Shown one piece after another: positions 10,483 to 18,828 of a DNA stretch of 64,000 bases. The DNA lies in the NCBI GenBank assembly GCA_016745215.1, contig CP050890.1:6138001-6202000 (forward strand). The letters are read 5' to 3'. Made by a program: the position numbers and the translations under genes. The notes beneath the pieces were generated by a model. The model ran no database searches. It was not told the DNA's origin and saw nothing but the letters and a program-made list of their open reading frames with translations. How positions within the stretch are numbered: position 1 is the stretch's first letter; every line of letters begins with the position of its first letter. The DNA comes from Thiohalocapsa sp. PB-PSB1 (GTDB lineage: Bacteria; Pseudomonadota; Gammaproteobacteria; Chromatiales; Chromatiaceae).

Positions 10483-11280
10483 TCAAGCAGCTAATTGGGG
10501 CGCGAACAGGCCGCGTGCAGCACGAATGCCCCGTAAGTATTTCGTCTGTCGCCGAGCACACAAACTGGTCATTGCTTCTGGCGCACCGATCGCGGTGCCG
10601 AATGCATCGAGAAGCCGGTCGGCGTGGCTGAGGAAGCGTTCGCTGTCGATATTAAAGAGTTAAAAGTTAAAAGGACACCAAGTGAGTTAAATGAGTTAAA
10701 AGGACACCCATTTAGCTTGCAGTCCTCGAACGCGAAGGGCACCGCCCAAGGCGTCCGGGCGGTTGCGTCGAACGGCATCAGCGGGATTTTCGGCAAGGCC
10801 CGTGTTTCTTCCTCTGAGCGCAAGGTTTCTCCTTCCAGGGCGGGAGGAGACAGGCTTACTGCCGGGCTCTCTGTTGCAGCGATCTCGGAATCGACCTTGT
10901 CCGGCACCGCTTCGATGCGCTCTTGGATGGAGCTGTAGTCCGAGTCCTCCAGCGTCTCGGCGATCCCGGCGCGCACCGGGTTGAGATCGACATAGGCCAT
11001 CGCTGCCAGCAGCGCCTGCTCATCCAGCAACGCCTGGCTCTTGAAGCGACCTTCCCAGAAGCGGCCCTTCACGCCGTCCTCGGCATTCGCCTGCCGGGCA
11101 ATGTGCTCGTTCAGCGTGCGCATGAACCAGGATAAATCGTGCAGCCGCGCCCGGTAGGTCTCGGCCAGCTCTTCCACCTTGGCGATCTCCGCGTCGCACA
11201 TCTCGGCGCGCGCCTCGGACAGGTAACGCGTCACCAACAGCGGGCCTGTGAACAGCTGGGTCCAGCGTTTCAGCACCTCT
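10483..11280 (-). pseudogene. REP-associated tyrosine transposase, truncated and disrupted copy
   Basis: This is the same protein as the intact copy at 11375-12463, but the first ~90 residues, including the metal-binding His-x-His motif, are missing. Near the C-terminus about 110 bases are replaced by repeat units carrying a complete element terminus, which shifts the frame. The reading frame upstream continues into the neighbouring element, so an apparent 294-residue protein can be read that is a chimera of flank, repeat and transposase. Not expected to be functional. Confidence 0.85.
10649..10720. repeat. Repeat units and solitary element end inserted inside transposase copy 1
   Basis: Compared with copies 2 and 3, the sequence between CGCTGTCGAT and AGTCCTCGAACG is replaced by three AGTTAAA-type units, two AGGACACC cores and finally one full 20-bp terminus (10701-10720) joined straight to transposase coding sequence. 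This is an element end with no element attached to it. Confidence 0.8.
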
Positions 11281-11300
11281 AAAAAGTTAAAAAAGTTAAA
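11281..11300. repeat. Short repeat array left of REP-type element copy 2
   Basis: Two AAAAAGTT units lead into the terminus of copy 2. They carry the same AGTTAAA flank unit as the array left of copy 1, so copies 1 and 2 share one origin of flank sequence. Confidence 0.7.
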
Positions 11301-12540
11301 AGGACACCCGTTTAGCTTGCTCATATAGCTCGACTCTCCCAGGAAGGTAAGACTCCTTTTCCTCCGTACTTGCTTCAAGCAGCTAATTGGGGCGCGAACA
11401 GGCCGCGTGCAGCACGAATGCCACGTAAGTATTTCGTCTGTCGCCGAGCACACAAACTGGTCATTGCTTCTGGCGCACCGATCGCGGTACCGAATGCATC
11501 GAGAAGCCGGTCGGCGTGGCTGAGGAAGCGTTCGCTGTCGATGTTCAGCCGATCAAGGATGCGTGGATGCTGCCCCGCAATATGACCGCGCTTGTCCGAG
11601 CGCAACGCCCGGCCCGTCCAGTCGACCAGTTCCAGGTAGTCCTCGAACGCGAAGGGCACCGCCCAAGGCGTCCGGGCGGTCGCGTCGAACGGCATCAGCG
11701 GGATTTTCGGCAAGGCCTGTGTCTCTTCCTCTGAGCGCAAGGTTTCGCCCTCCAGCGCGGGAGGAGACAGGCTGACCGGCGGGCTCTCTGTTGCAGCGAT
11801 CTCGGAATCGACCTTGTCCGGCACCGCTTCGATGCGCTCTTGGATGGAGCTGTAGTCCGAGTCCTCCAGCGTCTCGGCGATCCCGGCGCGCACCGGGTTG
11901 AGATCGACATAGGCCATCGCTGCCAGCAGCGCCTGCTCATCCAGCAACGCCTGGCTCTTGAAGCGACCTTCCCAGAAGCGGCCCTTCACGCCGTCCTCGG
12001 CATTCGCCTGCCGGGCAATGTGCTCGTTCAGCGTGCGCATGAACCAGGATAAATCGTGCAGCCGCGCCCGGTAGGTCTCGGCCAGCTCTTCCACCTTGGC
12101 GATCTCCGCGTCGCACATCTCGGCGCGCGCCTCGGACAGGTAACGCGTCACCAACAGCGGGCCTGTGAACAGCTGGGTCCAGCGTTTCAGCACCTCCTCG
12201 ACCGACCAATCCAAGGCCCGCTGCTGGTCGATGCGGACAACAACGTGATAGTGGTTGCTCATGACGGCATAGGCGGCTACGTCGATCGCGAAGATCGCGG
12301 CGAGCTGCATGATGCGCTCGGCGATCCACCCGCGACGGTGATCGTAGTTGTTGCCGGAGAAGTGGTCCTCGCCACAGAGGAAGGCGCGCCGCACGCAGCG
12401 ACTGACGCAGTGATACCAGGGGGTGTCTTCAAGAGAGACGAGCGTTGCGCGGGGGCTGGTCATGGCGAGATTCCAGATGTTGAGTGGTTAAGGAAAGCCT
12501 AGCCCAGGTATGGAAGGAAAGCAAGCTAAGTGGGTGTCCT
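11301..12540. mobile_element. REP-type (Y1/IS200-like) element copy 2, complete
   Basis: A 1240-bp element bounded by near-perfect 20-bp inverted ends: AGGACACCCGTTTAGCTTGC at 11301-11320 and, at 12521-12540, the reverse complement of AGGACACCCACTTAGCTTGC. It carries one intact transposase gene on the minus strand. Its left neighbour is an AGTTAAA array and its right neighbour a TATATTAGTCC array. No conventional target-site duplication is visible, as expected for single-strand Y1 transposition. Inverted ends of this sort are not typical of IS200/IS605, which use subterminal hairpins. Confidence 0.85.
11375..12463 (-). CDS. REP-associated tyrosine transposase (Y1_Tnp family), intact
   Basis: 362 residues. 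The N-terminal Y1-transposase/RAYT domain shows YHCVSRC (17-23), the HUH metal motif SNHYHVVV (H71, H73), and the GRFWEGRF and YVDLNPVRAG motifs (Y185) usual for RAYT proteins. RAYTs act on palindromic REP sequences with single-strand cutting and joining. The part where canonical RAYTs usually have the nucleophilic tyrosine (shortly before G-x-F-W-E-x-R-F) reads LNEHIARQANAEDG and has no Tyr, so Y131 or Y185 would have to serve if the enzyme is active. A C-terminal extension of ~155 residues (205-362) is unusual for the core family. It is nearly identical to the copy at 55235-56323, so spread is recent. Function by homology; activity unproven. Confidence 0.9.
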   Translation of the reverse strand: MTSPRATLVSLEDTPWYHCVSRCVRRAFLCGEDHFSGNNYDHRRGWIAERIMQLAAIFAIDVAAYAVMSNHYHVVVRIDQQRALDWSVEEVLKRWTQLFTGPLLVTRYLSEARAEMCDAEIAKVEELAETYRARLHDLSWFMRTLNEHIARQANAEDGVKGRFWEGRFKSQALLDEQALLAAMAYVDLNPVRAGIAETLEDSDYSSIQERIEAVPDKVDSEIAATESPPVSLSPPALEGETLRSEEETQALPKIPLMPFDATARTPWAVPFAFEDYLELVDWTGRALRSDKRGHIAGQHPRILDRLNIDSERFLSHADRLLDAFGTAIGAPEAMTSLCARRQTKYLRGIRAARGLFAPQLAA

Positions 12541-12620
12541 ATATTAGTCCATATTAGTCCATAGTCCAAGTAGTCCCAGTCCAAGTGGGTGTCCTATATT
12601 AGTCCCGCTACATTAGTCCC
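12541..12620. repeat. Short amplified repeat array right of REP-type element copy 2
   Basis: Units of (A)TATTAGTCC and TAGTCC with a second partial element end (CCAAGTGGGTGTCCT) in the middle. The host-like unit differs from the AGTTAAA unit on the left side of the same element, so each flank appears to have been amplified separately. Confidence 0.8.
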
Positions 12621-12712
12621 GTCTTTGAAAGAACAAGAGACTTTTCTCTGTGGTGAACATCTTGTGTCACGCCAATTCTCGCAATACTTGCCCGATTTCG
12701 GAGGAGCCAGTG

Positions 12713-13690
12713 ATGCCCTATTCTTGGCTGCCGGCATTGCTAATACTGATGAACTCGGTCTTGGCCGAGGCGCAGCCATCCGCGGAAAGGCTTGCCCTGT
12801 CGCCGTCGGACACAACCGACGCGACATTGCCGGCAGCGCCCTGTCTCGGCCGGCCTGGCCGCGGGCCGGAGATGGTCATCATTCCCGCCGGAGATTTTCG
12901 CATGGGCTCGCCGGAGTCCGATAGCGAGGCTGACGCCGACGAGCGCCCCGATCGCGAGGTCAGCATCCGCCGCGCATTTGCGCTTGCGCGCTGCGAAACC
13001 CGTGTCGGCGAATTTCGCCGCTTTATCGACGAGACCGGGTATCGGACCGATGCCGAACGCAGAGGTCGCTGTTATAACCTCAATGCCGCCGGTGACGCAT
13101 TCGAGGAGATCGCCGGCGCCTACTGGGACGCCCCCGGCTTCGCGCAGACCGAGGATCATCCGGTGGTCTGTGTCAGCTTCGACGATGCGCTGGCCTATGC
13201 CGATTGGCTCAGCGCGCGGACCGGGGCCGAATACCGATTGCCGACGGAGGCCGAATGGGAATATGCCGCCCGCGCTGGAACGCTGAGGCCGCGCTACTGG
13301 TCCGGCGGCGTCGATGCGGGCTGCGCCCATGCGAACGGAGCGGATCAAGCCTTTCGGCAGCGATTTGCCGGCGGGATCATCATGGACTGCAACGATGGCG
13401 CCCTGTTCACGGCGCCAGCGGGCAATTATCGCCGCAATCCCTTTGGCCTGTCCGATATGATCGGCAACGTCTGGGAGTGGGTTGCCGATTGCTGGCATGG
13501 CAATTACCAGGATGCGCCGGCGGACGAAGGCGCCTGGCTGGAGGCGGATGGTGGCGAGTGCGCCCGGCGTGTGGTGCGCGGCGGTGGCTGGCCCAACAAC
13601 CCCAGGGACCTCCGCTCGGCCATCCGCTTCAGGAGCAGCCGAGATGAACGCAATGCGGTTCTCGGCTTCCGTCTCGCCAGGACCTTATAA
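12713..13690 (+). CDS. Exported formylglycine-generating-enzyme-like (SUMF1/FGE-sulfatase domain) protein
   Basis: 325 residues from the ATG at 12713, chosen because GGAGGAG lies six bases upstream and the protein then starts with a signal peptide (MPYSWLPALLILMNSVLAEA). The FGE-sulfatase fold is clear: EMVIIPAGDFRMGS, RLPTEAEWEYAARAG, GNVWEWVADCW, RVVRGGGW and a final GFRLARTL. Genuine formylglycine-generating enzymes carry a Cys pair in the segment after RGGS; that segment here (NNPRDLRSAIRFRSS) has none, so sulfatase activation is unlikely. Related proteins include ergothioneine-type enzymes and many of unknown role. It stands alone between a transposable element and a repeat region. Confidence 0.85.
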   Translation: MPYSWLPALLILMNSVLAEAQPSAERLALSPSDTTDATLPAAPCLGRPGRGPEMVIIPAGDFRMGSPESDSEADADERPDREVSIRRAFALARCETRVGEFRRFIDETGYRTDAERRGRCYNLNAAGDAFEEIAGAYWDAPGFAQTEDHPVVCVSFDDALAYADWLSARTGAEYRLPTEAEWEYAARAGTLRPRYWSGGVDAGCAHANGADQAFRQRFAGGIIMDCNDGALFTAPAGNYRRNPFGLSDMIGNVWEWVADCWHGNYQDAPADEGAWLEADGGECARRVVRGGGWPNNPRDLRSAIRFRSSRDERNAVLGFRLARTL

Positions 13691-13935
13691 CCCTTTAACC
13701 TTTACCCTTTTTCCCTTTTCCCTGTCCGGCGTCCGGTAGGCTGGCCGCCGACGCTTGGCGACGGCCTGGTCGATGTTTGAAATCGCACGAGGCTCGGCGC
13801 TGGAGTGCGCTGCGATTGAGGACGTGCTGGCTGGTGTGCGATGCGTTGTGCGCAGACGACAACAGCAAGCAAAATCACGAAGCTCGGACAGCGTGGCTCG
13901 TGCCTCGGTGCAGATGTTCCAAGACAGTCTCCGGT

Positions 13936-14032
13936 CGTTATCGTTGTCGTTGTCGTTGTCGTTGTCATAATCGTCTTAGCCGCATGCTCGATAACGACTA
14001 CGATTACGACAACGACAACGACAACGACAACG
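13936..14032. repeat. Inverted hexanucleotide microsatellite (large hairpin)
   Basis: The left arm (13936-13974) has four GTTGTC-type hexamers; the right arm (14000-14032) carries the complementary hexamers. The arms pair over about 33 bases with one mismatch around a 25-base loop. A tract and its exact reverse complement arising side by side suggests fold-back template switching rather than simple slippage. Confidence 0.85.
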
Positions 14033-14194
14033 AACCGCCTCGGGATTTCTGTACCGCTCCACTAGGCGGTCAGCGAGGAGCTTGGCGGGTATCGGGTTGG
14101 TCAGTTCGATGCGGGTGCGGCCCCGACATGATGTCAACACCCCTTGCGACGAGGCAAGAAAAGGCTCGTGCAGAAGGACGATAAGAAGTAGCTC

Positions 14195-14450
14195 GCGCAG
14201 AGTCGCAGAGACGCAAAGGAAGAAAGAGGGCGATTTAGCGCCATGCCGCAGTTCGCTCAACCAGCCTGTGGGAGCGGCCTCTGGCCGCGATGCGCACGCA
14301 TGGGTTTCTCCGGCGCAGATCGCGGCCACGACCGGGGACTGTCGCTGACTACTGCGGCTGAGCCTTGGCGCTAATCGCCAGACAGCGCGTTGCTCGATGC
14401 TCCAAGTGTACTTCTCTTCTTCTTTGCGCCTTTGCGTCTCTGCGCGAGAC
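14195..14450. repeat. Imperfect palindromic element with central REP sequence
   Basis: The left arm (from CGCAGAGACGCAAAGG to GGCGATTTAGCGCC and GCCGCAGT) is repeated in reverse complement on the right (ACTGCGGC, GGCGCTAATCGCC, CTTTGCGTCTCTGCGC), with an extra ~30 bases in the right arm. Between the arms lies a classical REP palindrome at 14267-14290 (GTGGGAGCGGCCTCTGGCC). The CGCAGAGACGC motif also appears in the repeats around the subtilase gene. Confidence 0.7.
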
Positions 14451-14524
14451 ATCTTCTTCTTGGGTCGTCTGCGCGACATGGTGCCAATGATGAACATCAG
14501 GCGGAGGCCGCACCCGTTCGATGT

Positions 14525-14565
14525 CGACGCCGATACCGATGCCGACGCCGATAGCGGTACCGAAT
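14525..14565. repeat. Hexanucleotide tract (GCCGAT-type units)
   Basis: Imperfect units GACGCC/GATACC/GATGCC run in tandem for about 40 bases. It is one of several six-base tracts scattered in the window. Confidence 0.6.
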
Positions 14566-14661
14566 GAGTCGGCAGGCGACACCCAAGCCAAATCTGTTTA
14601 GCTTGTTTCTGCACCATCACTAAGGGATGCATTCGCTTTGGCCCCTCTGCGCACATCGCCT

Positions 14662-15900
14662 GCCTGGTCGCCCGCAAGCGGGCTCCTACGCCGAGCGGCT
14701 GGCTGGTCGAGGTCCGCTTGCGAGGGAGATCCTTGGCTCCTCTGCGCACTCTGCTTCGCCACGGTGAATCTTTATGTTTTTTGATGGCCGCACAGTCTGT
14801 CGGCAAGGCTCTGTGGCTTGCGTGCGACCTGCTGGCGGCGTTGGCCTGGTCGCCCGCAAGCGGGCTCCTACGCCGAGCGGCTGGCTGGTCGAGGTCCGCT
14901 TGCGAGGGAGATCCTTGGCTCCTCTGCGCACTCTGCTTCGCCGCGGTGAATCTTTATGTTTTTTGATGGCCGTACAGTCTGTCGGCAAGGCTCTGTGGCT
15001 TGCGTGCGACCTGCTGGCGGCGTTGGCCTGGTCGCCCGCAAGCGGGCTCCTAAGCCGAGCGGCTGGCTGGTCGAGGTCCGCTTGCGAGGGAGATCCTTGG
15101 CTCCTCTGCGCGCTCTGCTTTGCCGCGGTGAATCTTTATGTTTTTTGATGGCCGCACAGTCTGTCGGCAAGGCTCTGTGGCTTGCGTGCGACCTGCTGGC
15201 GGCGTTGGCCTGGTCGCCCGCAAGCGGGCTCCTACGCCGAGCGGCTGGCTGGTCGAGGTCCGCTTGCGAGGGAGATCCTTGGCTCCTCTGCGCACTCTGC
15301 TTCGCCACGGTGAATCTTTATGTTTTTTGATGGCCGTACAGTCTGTCGGCAAGGCTCTGTGGCTTGCGTGCGACCTGCTGGCGGCGTTGGCCTGGTCGCC
15401 CGCAAGCGGGCTCCTACGCCGAGCGGCTGGCTGGTCGAGGTCCGCTTGCGAGGGAGATCCTTGGCTCCTCTGCGCGCTCTGCTTCGCCGCGGTGAATCTT
15501 TATGTTTTTTGATGGCCGCACAGTCTGTCGGCAAGGCTCTGTGGCTTGCGTGCGACCTGCTGGCGGCGTTGGCCTGGTCGCCCGCAAGCGGGCTCCTACG
15601 CCGAGCGGCTGGCTGGTCGAGGTCCGCTTGCGAGGGAGATCCTTGGCTCCTCTGCGCACCCTGCTTCGCCGCGGTGAATCTTTATGTTGTTTGATGGCCG
15701 TACAGTCTGTCGGCAAGGCTCTGTGGCTTGCGTGCGACCTGCTGGCGGCGTTGGCCTGGTCGCCCGCAAGCGGGCTCCTACGTCGCCCGGCTCCCAGGGC
15801 TGGTCAAGGTCCGCTTGCGGGCGAGATGGCTTGGCCCTTCTGCGCACTCTGCGTCGCTGCGGTGAATCCTTGCATGCTTCGCAGGCAGCACCCTGCTGGC
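14662..15900. repeat. 182-bp tandem satellite, six full units plus a diverged seventh
   Basis: The same phrase beginning GCCTGGTCGCCCGCAAGCGG recurs at 14662, 14844, 15026, 15208, 15390, 15572 and 15754, an exact 182-base period. Units are almost identical; the last one diverges after about 30 bases. Each holds a perfect stem GCCCGC-AA-GCGGGC followed by TCCTACG, the typical shape of a REP element, plus a module (GGTCCGCTTGCG ... CTCTGCGCACTCTGC) shared with the inverted repeats at 28.3 and 32.5 kb. One variable base (GCCGCACAG or GCCGTACAG) alternates strictly from unit to unit, so the last expansion may have worked on a 364-base dimer. Because 182 is not a multiple of three, no protein repeat is encoded. 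Confidence 0.92.
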
Positions 15901-16000
15901 CTAGCGGGCGAGCCTGCAGGCCCGAGATCCGTCCGTTCGACGTTGCAAACAGTCATCGGGGCAAAGCCTGCATGAGTTGCCGGCTGCACCCCTGGCGAGG

Positions 16001-17155
16001 TTACAACGCACGCTCCAGCACCTGGATCAACTCCGCCTCGGTCAGCGCAATGGGATTGCCCTGCATGCTGCTCGATGGCATGGCCTTGGCCACGATTTGC
16101 TCCAGATCGCTTTGCTGCATGCCGTAGCTGGCAAAGCCGGGCACGGATAATTGCTCGCCAAGCTGCTGCACCCAGGCGACGCCGTCAGCCAGGGTCGCGT
16201 CTCGATGGCCGGTCAGGATGGTTGCAACCTCCTGGTAGCGGGCGATCGCCGGGGAATGCGGCTCGCGCTCTTGCAATGCGCGGACGTTGGCTTCCATGAC
16301 ATGGGGCAGCAAACGCGCGCAGACGGCGCCGTGCGGGGCTTCGAACATGCCGCCCACCGGGCCGGCGAATCCGTGTACGGCGCCGAGCTTGGCATTGGCC
16401 AGGGCCAGGCCACCGCACAGGCTGGCCAGTGCAAGATCGCGCCGGGCGTCGCTATCGGAGCCGTCGGCGCAGACTTGGCGCAGCGAGCGTGCCGCACGCG
16501 CCATGCCTTCGCGGCAAAAACCATCGGTCAACGGCGTGGCCAGATGGGAGACGAAGGGTTCCAGACATTGGGTCAGGGCATCCAAGCCGGTGCTGGCCGT
16601 CACCGCGCGCGGCATGTCGTAGGTCAGCTGCGGGTCCACGAGCGCAATGTCCGGCAACATGGAGGCATGACGCAGGCTCACCTTGACGCGTTGCTCAGGT
16701 GCGGCGAGTACGGCGTTGCGGGTGACTTCGGCGCCGGTGCCGGCGGTGGTCGGAATGGCAATGGTCGGCAGCGCGGGCTGGCGCAGCGGACGACCGCGCC
16801 CGACGACTTCCAGGAACTCGAAGGGATCTCCAGGGTTGGCAAGCAGTGCGGCGATCGCCTTGGCGGCGTCGATCGGACTGCCGCCGCCGATGCCGATGAC
16901 CAGATCGGCGCCGAACGCGCGCGCCTGCTGTACGCCCTGTAATGCGGTTTCGACACTGGGCTCGCCGCTGACGGAGAAGTCGGACAGGGGCAAGCCCTGA
17001 GCGGCCAGCGAGATGCGCGCGGGCTCGCCGCGGGCGGCGTTGCTGCCGCCCACCAGCAAGACTCGGGTGCCGAGTTCTGCCGCTAGGCTTCCAACCCGAT
17101 GGATGACGCCCTCCCCGAACAGAATGCGACCGGCGGTTGCAAATTCGAATGGCAT
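16001..17155 (-). CDS. Iron-containing alcohol dehydrogenase
   Basis: 384 residues, the usual length for the type III (Fe-ADH) family, which reduces aldehydes or ketones or oxidises alcohols with NAD(P). The N-terminal dinucleotide domain has the family motif IGGGSPIDAAKA and PTTAGTGAEVT. The metal-site helix reads GLDALTQCLE, with Gln where FucO-type enzymes have the second His ligand; the later ligands are seen in VHGFAGPVGGMFEAPHG. The Gln variant occurs in some family branches, so the metal may be held differently. The gene follows the small monooxygenase-like gene by four bases, with AGGAGG inside the junction, so the two are co-transcribed. Substrate unknown. Confidence 0.9.
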   Translation of the reverse strand: MPFEFATAGRILFGEGVIHRVGSLAAELGTRVLLVGGSNAARGEPARISLAAQGLPLSDFSVSGEPSVETALQGVQQARAFGADLVIGIGGGSPIDAAKAIAALLANPGDPFEFLEVVGRGRPLRQPALPTIAIPTTAGTGAEVTRNAVLAAPEQRVKVSLRHASMLPDIALVDPQLTYDMPRAVTASTGLDALTQCLEPFVSHLATPLTDGFCREGMARAARSLRQVCADGSDSDARRDLALASLCGGLALANAKLGAVHGFAGPVGGMFEAPHGAVCARLLPHVMEANVRALQEREPHSPAIARYQEVATILTGHRDATLADGVAWVQQLGEQLSVPGFASYGMQQSDLEQIVAKAMPSSSMQGNPIALTEAELIQVLERAL

Positions 17156-17159
17156 CGGG

Positions 17160-17486
17160 TCATCCTCCTGTCTTCGGCATGTCCCAACCGCTTTCGTCCG
17201 GAAAGACGTTGCTGTATTTCACCGAGGTGCGCGGTTCGGCCATCATGTCCGCGACGCTGTCGCGCCAGGCGGCGTAATGAGCGGTTTGTTTGTGCCGAGC
17301 CGGATCATCTTCGCCGCGGTAGACCTCGATCAGCATGAAGCGGGTTGGATCATCCTGCTGTTGCAGTACATCGAAGCGCGCGATGCCGGGTTCCTGTACG
17401 CTGTTTCTGGCATTTTCCATGGAGGCGGCCTTGAAGGCTTCGACCGACTCCGGCTTGACGTGAACAAAGACATGGACAACCAGCAT
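17160..17486 (-). CDS. Antibiotic-biosynthesis-monooxygenase (ABM/YgiN-like) domain protein
   Basis: 108 residues of the dimeric alpha-beta ABM fold (MLVVHVFVHVKPESVEAF, then RFDVLQQQDDPTRFMLIEVYR and HKQTAHYAAWRD). The start at 17486 is supported by AGGAGA seven bases upstream; longer frames exist but would add unrelated sequence. Family members are small cofactor-free monooxygenases, quinol-handling proteins or aldehyde-stress enzymes. The tight coupling to the Fe-alcohol dehydrogenase suggests a shared role in handling reactive carbonyls or quinones; that is inference. Confidence 0.85.
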   Translation of the reverse strand: MLVVHVFVHVKPESVEAFKAASMENARNSVQEPGIARFDVLQQQDDPTRFMLIEVYRGEDDPARHKQTAHYAAWRDSVADMMAEPRTSVKYSNVFPDESGWDMPKTGG

Positions 17487-17720
17487 GGGGTTTCTCCTGA
17501 TGATTGGATGGTGAAAAGCGTGTTGGGCTGTCAGGTCGATTGGGTCAATTCGCCCTCGGCCATTGTAGGCAACCCGGCGCGGTTCGTCATGGTCGTGCGC
17601 CGAGACTGGCATCCTCGCCTTGAGCGGTGCGGCATAAGGGTGCATGATCAGTCTTTAGCAGTACCACTGGCGCGGTATCTGCGCCGAGCCCACCACCCAT
17701 ACCTTGGAGGTACAAATCAG

Positions 17721-18722
17721 ATGAAGGCAATGTTGATGCGCGAGCCCGGCGGACCCGAGGTTCTGTCCGAGACCGAATTGCCGACACCGGCCATCGAGCG
17801 CCCGACGGATCTGCTGGTGCGTCTTGCCGCGGCTGGGGTGAATCCGATCGACACCAAGATCCGCGCGCGCGGCCCTTTGCTGCCGGATCACCTGACCGCG
17901 GTGCCCGGTTGTGACGGTGCCGGGGTGGTGGAGCAAGTCGGCGATGGCGTCAGCCGTTTCAAGCCCGGCGATGCGGTCTGGTTTTGCCATGGAGGTCTGG
18001 GCGGGCCAAACGGCAATTATGCCGAGTTCATTGTCGTCGATGAGGCGGTCGCGCAGCCGAAGCCGAGGTCGTTGGACTTTGTACATGCAGCCGCGGCGCC
18101 GCTGGTGCTGATTACGGCCTGGGAGGCTCTGTACGATCGCGCGCGGCTGCATGAAGGCCAGACGGTGCTGATTCATGCCGGCGCCGGCGGCGTCGGGCAT
18201 GTGGCCATTCAACTCGCCCGCCTGGCCGGGGCGCGCGTTGCGGCCACCGTCAGCAGCCCGGACAAGGCTGACTATGTGCATGCCCTGGGGGCGGAATGCG
18301 CGATCAATTATCGTGAAGAAGATCTGGTCGGCGCGATTGCCAACTGGACCGGCGGTACCGGTGTGGACGTTGCTTTCGATACCGTCGGTCCCGAGGTGTT
18401 TCGACACACCATTCCTGCCATGGCCGTCTATGGCGATCTGGTGAGCATTCTCGATCCGGGGCCGGTGGATCTGAAAGAGGCCCGCAATCGCAATCTGCGC
18501 ATCAGTCTGGAGCTGATGTTGACGCCGCAATTGCGCAATCTGCCCGATGCCATGGCCTACCAGGGCTCGATCCTGCGGCGCTGCGGCGATTGGTTCGATC
18601 AGAATAAGCTGCAGGTGTATGTCGGCGAGACCTTTTCGCTCGCCGGTGCCGCTGAGGCGCATCGACGCATCGAGGCTGGCGGCACCAAGGGCAAGCTGGT
18701 GTTGACCATGGATTCGCATTAG
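17721..18722 (+). CDS. NADPH:quinone oxidoreductase-like (MDR superfamily) dehydrogenase
   Basis: 333 residues from the ATG at 17721, with TTGGAGG upstream; the frame is open much further left but without homology. GroES-like N-terminal domain (PGCDGAGVVEQVGDGV) and Rossmann domain with HAGAGGVGHVAIQLA. There are no structural zinc cysteines, so it belongs to the zinc-free quinone-reductase/crotonyl-CoA-reductase-like branch. It is divergent from the ABM/Fe-ADH pair, with a shared 235-base promoter region, which fits a common function in carbonyl or quinone detoxification. Confidence 0.9.
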   Translation: MKAMLMREPGGPEVLSETELPTPAIERPTDLLVRLAAAGVNPIDTKIRARGPLLPDHLTAVPGCDGAGVVEQVGDGVSRFKPGDAVWFCHGGLGGPNGNYAEFIVVDEAVAQPKPRSLDFVHAAAAPLVLITAWEALYDRARLHEGQTVLIHAGAGGVGHVAIQLARLAGARVAATVSSPDKADYVHALGAECAINYREEDLVGAIANWTGGTGVDVAFDTVGPEVFRHTIPAMAVYGDLVSILDPGPVDLKEARNRNLRISLELMLTPQLRNLPDAMAYQGSILRRCGDWFDQNKLQVYVGETFSLAGAAEAHRRIEAGGTKGKLVLTMDSH

Positions 18723-18828
18723 GCAGCCTGATGCTACCGCCAGCAACAAGCGCCGATATGGCCAATGGGCAGCGGATGGATATGCGCCGCGGCCGCCATG
18801 CCCTGCTGTCGATGCACGTTTGGCGGTC

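Larger units (their letters stand above)
10409..11280. mobile_element. REP-type (Y1/IS200-like) element copy 1, truncated
   Basis: The left terminus at 10409-10428 matches the 20-bp end of copy 2. The body is nearly identical to copy 2 but stops at the codons for EVLKRW, where the left array of copy 2 begins (GCACCTC then TAAAAAGTT). The right end is missing, and a 72-base stretch inside (10649-10720) is replaced by repeat units. It is therefore a dead copy. Confidence 0.85.
13691..14661. other. Gene-free repeat-rich region
   Basis: About 1 kb without a credible gene. It holds a microsatellite hairpin (13936-14032), an imperfect palindromic element with a REP core (14195-14450) and a GCCGAT-type hexanucleotide tract (14525-14565). 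Long open frames exist on both strands only because the repeats lack stop codons. Confidence 0.7.

Noticed and set aside
12713..13690. Active sulfatase-modifying enzyme
   Set aside because: The catalytic Cys pair of true formylglycine-generating enzymes is not present, and no sulfatase gene is nearby.
13976..14806. 276-residue minus-strand frame with RCRCRCRC and GVGIGIGVD stretches
   Set aside because: Translation of microsatellites and REP modules; no coherent domain.
14662..15900. Series of 124-residue frames on + and 100-residue frames on - spaced 182 bases apart
   Set aside because: They are the satellite read in several frames; 182 is not divisible by three, there are no binding sites and no homology.
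17013..17720. N-terminal extension of the quinone oxidoreductase
   Set aside because: It covers the opposite-strand ABM and Fe-ADH gene starts; the binding site at 17704-17710 and homology begin at 17721.
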